DNA of 64,000 nt from Ectothiorhodospiraceae bacterium. GTDB lineage: Bacteria > Pseudomonadota > Gammaproteobacteria > HK1. Below the pieces are notes generated by a model that worked only from the letters and a program-made list of their open reading frames with translations, was not told the DNA's origin and did not search any database. The first letter of the stretch is position 1. Each line of letters starts with the position of its first letter. Position numbers and translations under genes: made by a program. Shown one piece after another: positions 62,201-64,000 of this stretch. The stretch is taken from contig JACKNM010000003.1 in the NCBI GenBank assembly GCA_024234875.1, positions 798,001-862,000 of the forward strand, given 5' to 3'.

Positions 62201-64000
62201 GCGCGGAGCTCGCCGGTGGCCCGCGCGCCGCCCCGCGTGGCGAGACCGAGCAGGCGCTCGCCGCGATCTGGGGTGAGGTGCTGCGGGTCGGCGAGGTCTG
62301 GCGCGACGACGACTTCTTCGAGATCGGCGGCCACTCGCTGCTCGCGACCCAGGTCGCGAGCCGCATCCGCGAGGCGTTTGCGGTCGAGCTCCCGCTGGCC
62401 GAGGTGTTCGCCAACCCCACCCTCGACGCGATGGCGCACTGGGTGGAGACGGCCCGCGGCCAGGGTACGGGCGCGGGTGACGCACCGCCGCTGGTCGCGG
62501 TCGAGCGCCCGGAGGTGGTGCCGCTCAGCTTCGCCCAGGAGCGGCTGTGGTTCCTGGACCAGCTGACCCCCGACAGCCCCGCCTACAACATCCCGCTGGC
62601 GATCGAGCTGCAGGGCGAGCTCGACCGCGACGCGCTCCGGCGCACGCTGGCCGCGCTCGTCGCGCGCCACGAGACCCTTCGCACCCACTTCGACGACCAC
62701 GAGGGGCGACCCTGCCAGGTGGTGCGAGCCGAGGTCGAGGTGGCGCTACCGATCACCGACCTGCGAACGCTGGCGGAGCCGGACCGCGAGCCGGCGTTGC
62801 AGCGGCTGATGCGCGAGGAGGCGCTGCGCCCGTTCGACCTCGCCAACGGCCCGGTGATCCGCGCCCACCTGCTGCACGACCGCGAGCAGCACCACGTGCT
62901 CCTGCTCACCCTCCACCACATCGTCGCCGACGGCTGGTCGTTGGGGGTCCTGTTCCGCGAGCTCGGTACCCTGTACCGGGCGTTCTCGCGCCGCGAGGAC
63001 CCGCGCTTGCCGCCACTGCCGGTGCAGTACGTGGACTTCACCCTGTGGCAACGCGAGTGGCTGCGCGACGAGCGGCTGCAGCGCGGCATGGACTACTGGC
63101 GGGGACGCCTGCAGGACCTCCCGGTGTTGCAGCTCCCGACCGATCGCCCGCGGCCGCCGCTGCTGTCGGCGCGTGGTGGCACCCGCGTGCGGGTGCTCGA
63201 CGACACGCTGCGCGCCGGGCTCGACCGGCTCTGCCGCGAAGAGGGCGTCACCCTGTTCATGGCCATGCTGACCGGGCTCGCGGCCCTGCTGCGTCGCTAC
63301 AGCGGGCAGGACGACCTCGTCGTCGGCTCACCGATCGCGAACCGCAATCGCGCCGAGACCGAGGGGCTCATCGGGTTCTTCGTCAACCCGCTGGTGCTTC
63401 GGATCGACGCCGCCGGACAGCCCTCCTACCGCGAGCTGCTCCGGCGCGTGCGCGACTGCGCGCTGTCGGCCTACGAGCACCAGGACGTGCCGTTCGAGAT
63501 GCTGGTCGATGCCTTCGAGGCGCAACGCGACCCGAGCCGCAACCCGATGTTCCAGGTCTCGCTCGCGGTGCAGAACGCGCCGGTCGAGCAGCTCGACCTC
63601 GAGGGGCTGACCCTGTCGATGGTCGCGCGCGACGAGCTGGTCACGCGTTTCGACATCGAGCTCCACGTCTGGGAGACCCCCGAGGCGCTGCGGCTGGTGA
63701 CGTTCTACAGCAGCGACCTCTTCGACGCGGCGACCATCGAGCGGATGCTCGCGCACTACGAGCGGGTGCTGCGGGCGATGGTCGAGCACCGCCGAGACGG
63801 CATCGGCGAGACCACGATGCTCACCGCCGACGAGCGGGCCGAGGTGGTGGAGCGGCTCAGTCGCGGACCGTCCACGCCGGCGGTCGACCTCGCGCGTGGC
63901 CGCGGGGTGCTCGAGCGCATCGCCGAGCAGGCCGAGCGGGCGCCGAATGCCATCGCCGTGCGCACCGCGGGCGAGGCCATCGGCTACGCCGAGCTGCTGT
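59293..64000 (+). CDS. NRPS, partial: C(DCL-like)-A(Val-like)-PCP-C-A(start only)
   Basis: 1569 codons to the window edge; the gene continues. The ATG at 59293 overlaps the previous stop (ATGA). C7 opens ELTPLQAGMLFHSLY, typical of condensation domains that accept donors from an E domain, but its motif is HHAALEG (near 147), with Glu for the usual Asp. A7 reads DALWLGGTFK, valine type. The PCP7 serine is 1015. C8 has HHIVADG near 1208. A8 begins near 1540 (GVLERIAEQAERAPNAIAVR) and resembles the start of the Asn-type A2 domain, so an Asn module with methyltransferase may follow beyond the edge. Confidence 0.94.
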   Translation, partial: MTSEIADAVVADIFELTPLQAGMLFHSLYTPESTVYHIQLELRFRGALDLALLRRAFDAAVVRHPALRTAFMWEGLERPRQVVYHQPQPWWREVDLRARDPAARDAELERLRAADHAEPFDLTVAPLMRMTAIRTADDEHRLLWSFHHAALEGWSSSIVLAEVRAHYEAWLRGAVPALAPPRPFRDYVDWLQAQDREAAAAYWRTRFDDVEVPTPNPFDRGDVDRPARVVDVREHLVTLDAALSQRLTQLARTARVTPSTLVQGAWAILLARYCGESRVVLGVATAGRPPSLAGANEMVGLFVGMQPAVVEVDDRAPLRDWLATLQREQAAMRRFDYFGLGEIREATGLPAGRPLFTSAYVFENWLSSLGAGEWAPGVAFELGRCLAGSDQPLGLVAHTAARWQLVLTYDPTRFDPADIARMGEHLGTLLGAFPQGIDRPLVDLGLLAHGGDERARVLVEWNRDAVDYPREVLIHRLFEAEAARAPDAVAVVCEDESLTYRALDRRANQLARYLRGQGVAPGDLVGICLRRSLDAIVAMLGVLKAGGAYVPLDPDYPRSRLGFMVDDTRAPLVIAGPGLDDRFDTARIRVLALDAQRQAIDACAADALPDDRSWESLAYVMFTSGSTGRPKGASIPHRAVVRLARGADYVHLGPQEVVAQFAPLSFDAATLEVWGALLNGARLVVIPGDGSTLDRLGPELARHRVTTLWLTSALFNEMVNHQLEYLRGVRQVLAGGDALSPAHVRRLLAAIGDGRLVNGYGPTENTTFTCCHVMTAGSEVGDSVPIGRPIVGTRVYILDRAGQPAPIGVPGELWVGGDGLAVGYWDRPELTAERFVERDIEGVGRERLYRTGDRARWRPDGAIDFLGRIDQQVKLRGFRIEPGEIEAVLGRHAAVADVTVVCREDAPGAKRLVAYLTTRGVAPSASEFRTHLRAELPDYMVPSAFVVLDALPVTPNGKVDRARLPAPDQGAELAGGPRAAPRGETEQALAAIWGEVLRVGEVWRDDDFFEIGGHSLLATQVASRIREAFAVELPLAEVFANPTLDAMAHWVETARGQGTGAGDAPPLVAVERPEVVPLSFAQERLWFLDQLTPDSPAYNIPLAIELQGELDRDALRRTLAALVARHETLRTHFDDHEGRPCQVVRAEVEVALPITDLRTLAEPDREPALQRLMREEALRPFDLANGPVIRAHLLHDREQHHVLLLTLHHIVADGWSLGVLFRELGTLYRAFSRREDPRLPPLPVQYVDFTLWQREWLRDERLQRGMDYWRGRLQDLPVLQLPTDRPRPPLLSARGGTRVRVLDDTLRAGLDRLCREEGVTLFMAMLTGLAALLRRYSGQDDLVVGSPIANRNRAETEGLIGFFVNPLVLRIDAAGQPSYRELLRRVRDCALSAYEHQDVPFEMLVDAFEAQRDPSRNPMFQVSLAVQNAPVEQLDLEGLTLSMVARDELVTRFDIELHVWETPEALRLVTFYSSDLFDAATIERMLAHYERVLRAMVEHRRDGIGETTMLTADERAEVVERLSRGPSTPAVDLARGRGVLERIAEQAERAPNAIAVRTAGEAIGYAELL

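Noticed and set aside
59200..64000. Search for a thioesterase, MbtH protein or transporter at the end of the cluster
   Set aside because: None is present in the window; the last gene is still in a condensation/adenylation module at the edge.

Overview
The window is high-GC DNA, about 70% by eye. It most likely comes from the chromosome of a gammaproteobacterium. The evidence is RNase T (rnt), the short E. coli-type PyrC, the guaB-guaA-tadA and pncC-recA-recX-alaS-csrA orders, and the tRNA-Ser(GCU)/tRNA-Arg(ACG) pair after csrA, which repeats the E. coli layout. Lineage is inferred from synteny only; I cannot name a genus.

Positions 1-21429 are housekeeping. On the minus strand are aceE and aceF and the start of a third lipoyl-domain gene, probably lpdA, together encoding the pyruvate dehydrogenase complex. 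On the plus strand follow pyrC, rnt, lipA (which makes the lipoyl cofactor used by that complex) and a YdcF/ElyC-family membrane protein. xseA lies on the minus strand, divergent from guaB. The plus strand then carries guaB, guaA, tadA, pncC, thpR, recA, recX, alaS, lysC, csrA and the two tRNAs. Many genes are coupled by 4-base start/stop overlaps. recX appears to start at CTG, and lysC contains a well-formed internal start for a separate regulatory subunit.

Positions 21430-21890 hold no convincing gene but contain several dyads, including a CRP-like site.

From 21891 to the right edge, about 42 kb is one plus-strand operon of seven giant genes encoding a modular NRPS/PKS assembly line; the last gene is cut by the window. 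Domain order: (1) acyl-ligase-KR-ACP loading; (2) C-A(Val-like)-PCP-C-A(Asn-like)+N-methyltransferase-PCP; (3) TubC docking-C-A(Ile-like)+N-methyltransferase-PCP-C-A(Ser)-PCP; (4) TubC docking-C-A(Ile-like)-PCP; (5) KS-AT-KR-ACP; (6) C-A(Ile-like)-PCP-KS-AT-KR-PCP-E; (7) C-A(Val-like)-PCP-C-A(partial). Read collinearly, this predicts a capped, N-methylated peptide with two consecutive statine-type (beta-hydroxy-gamma-amino acid) units.

The most unusual points are an epimerization domain placed after a polyketide module, apparently matched terminal docking sequences between proteins, an altered HHxxxDG motif in the next condensation domain, and a 22-codon ORF bridging genes 5 and 6. No thioesterase, transporter, MbtH protein or phosphopantetheinyl transferase lies in the window, so the cluster must continue to the right or rely on genes elsewhere. 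Specificity codes were read by eye against the GrsA A-domain positions and are predictions.
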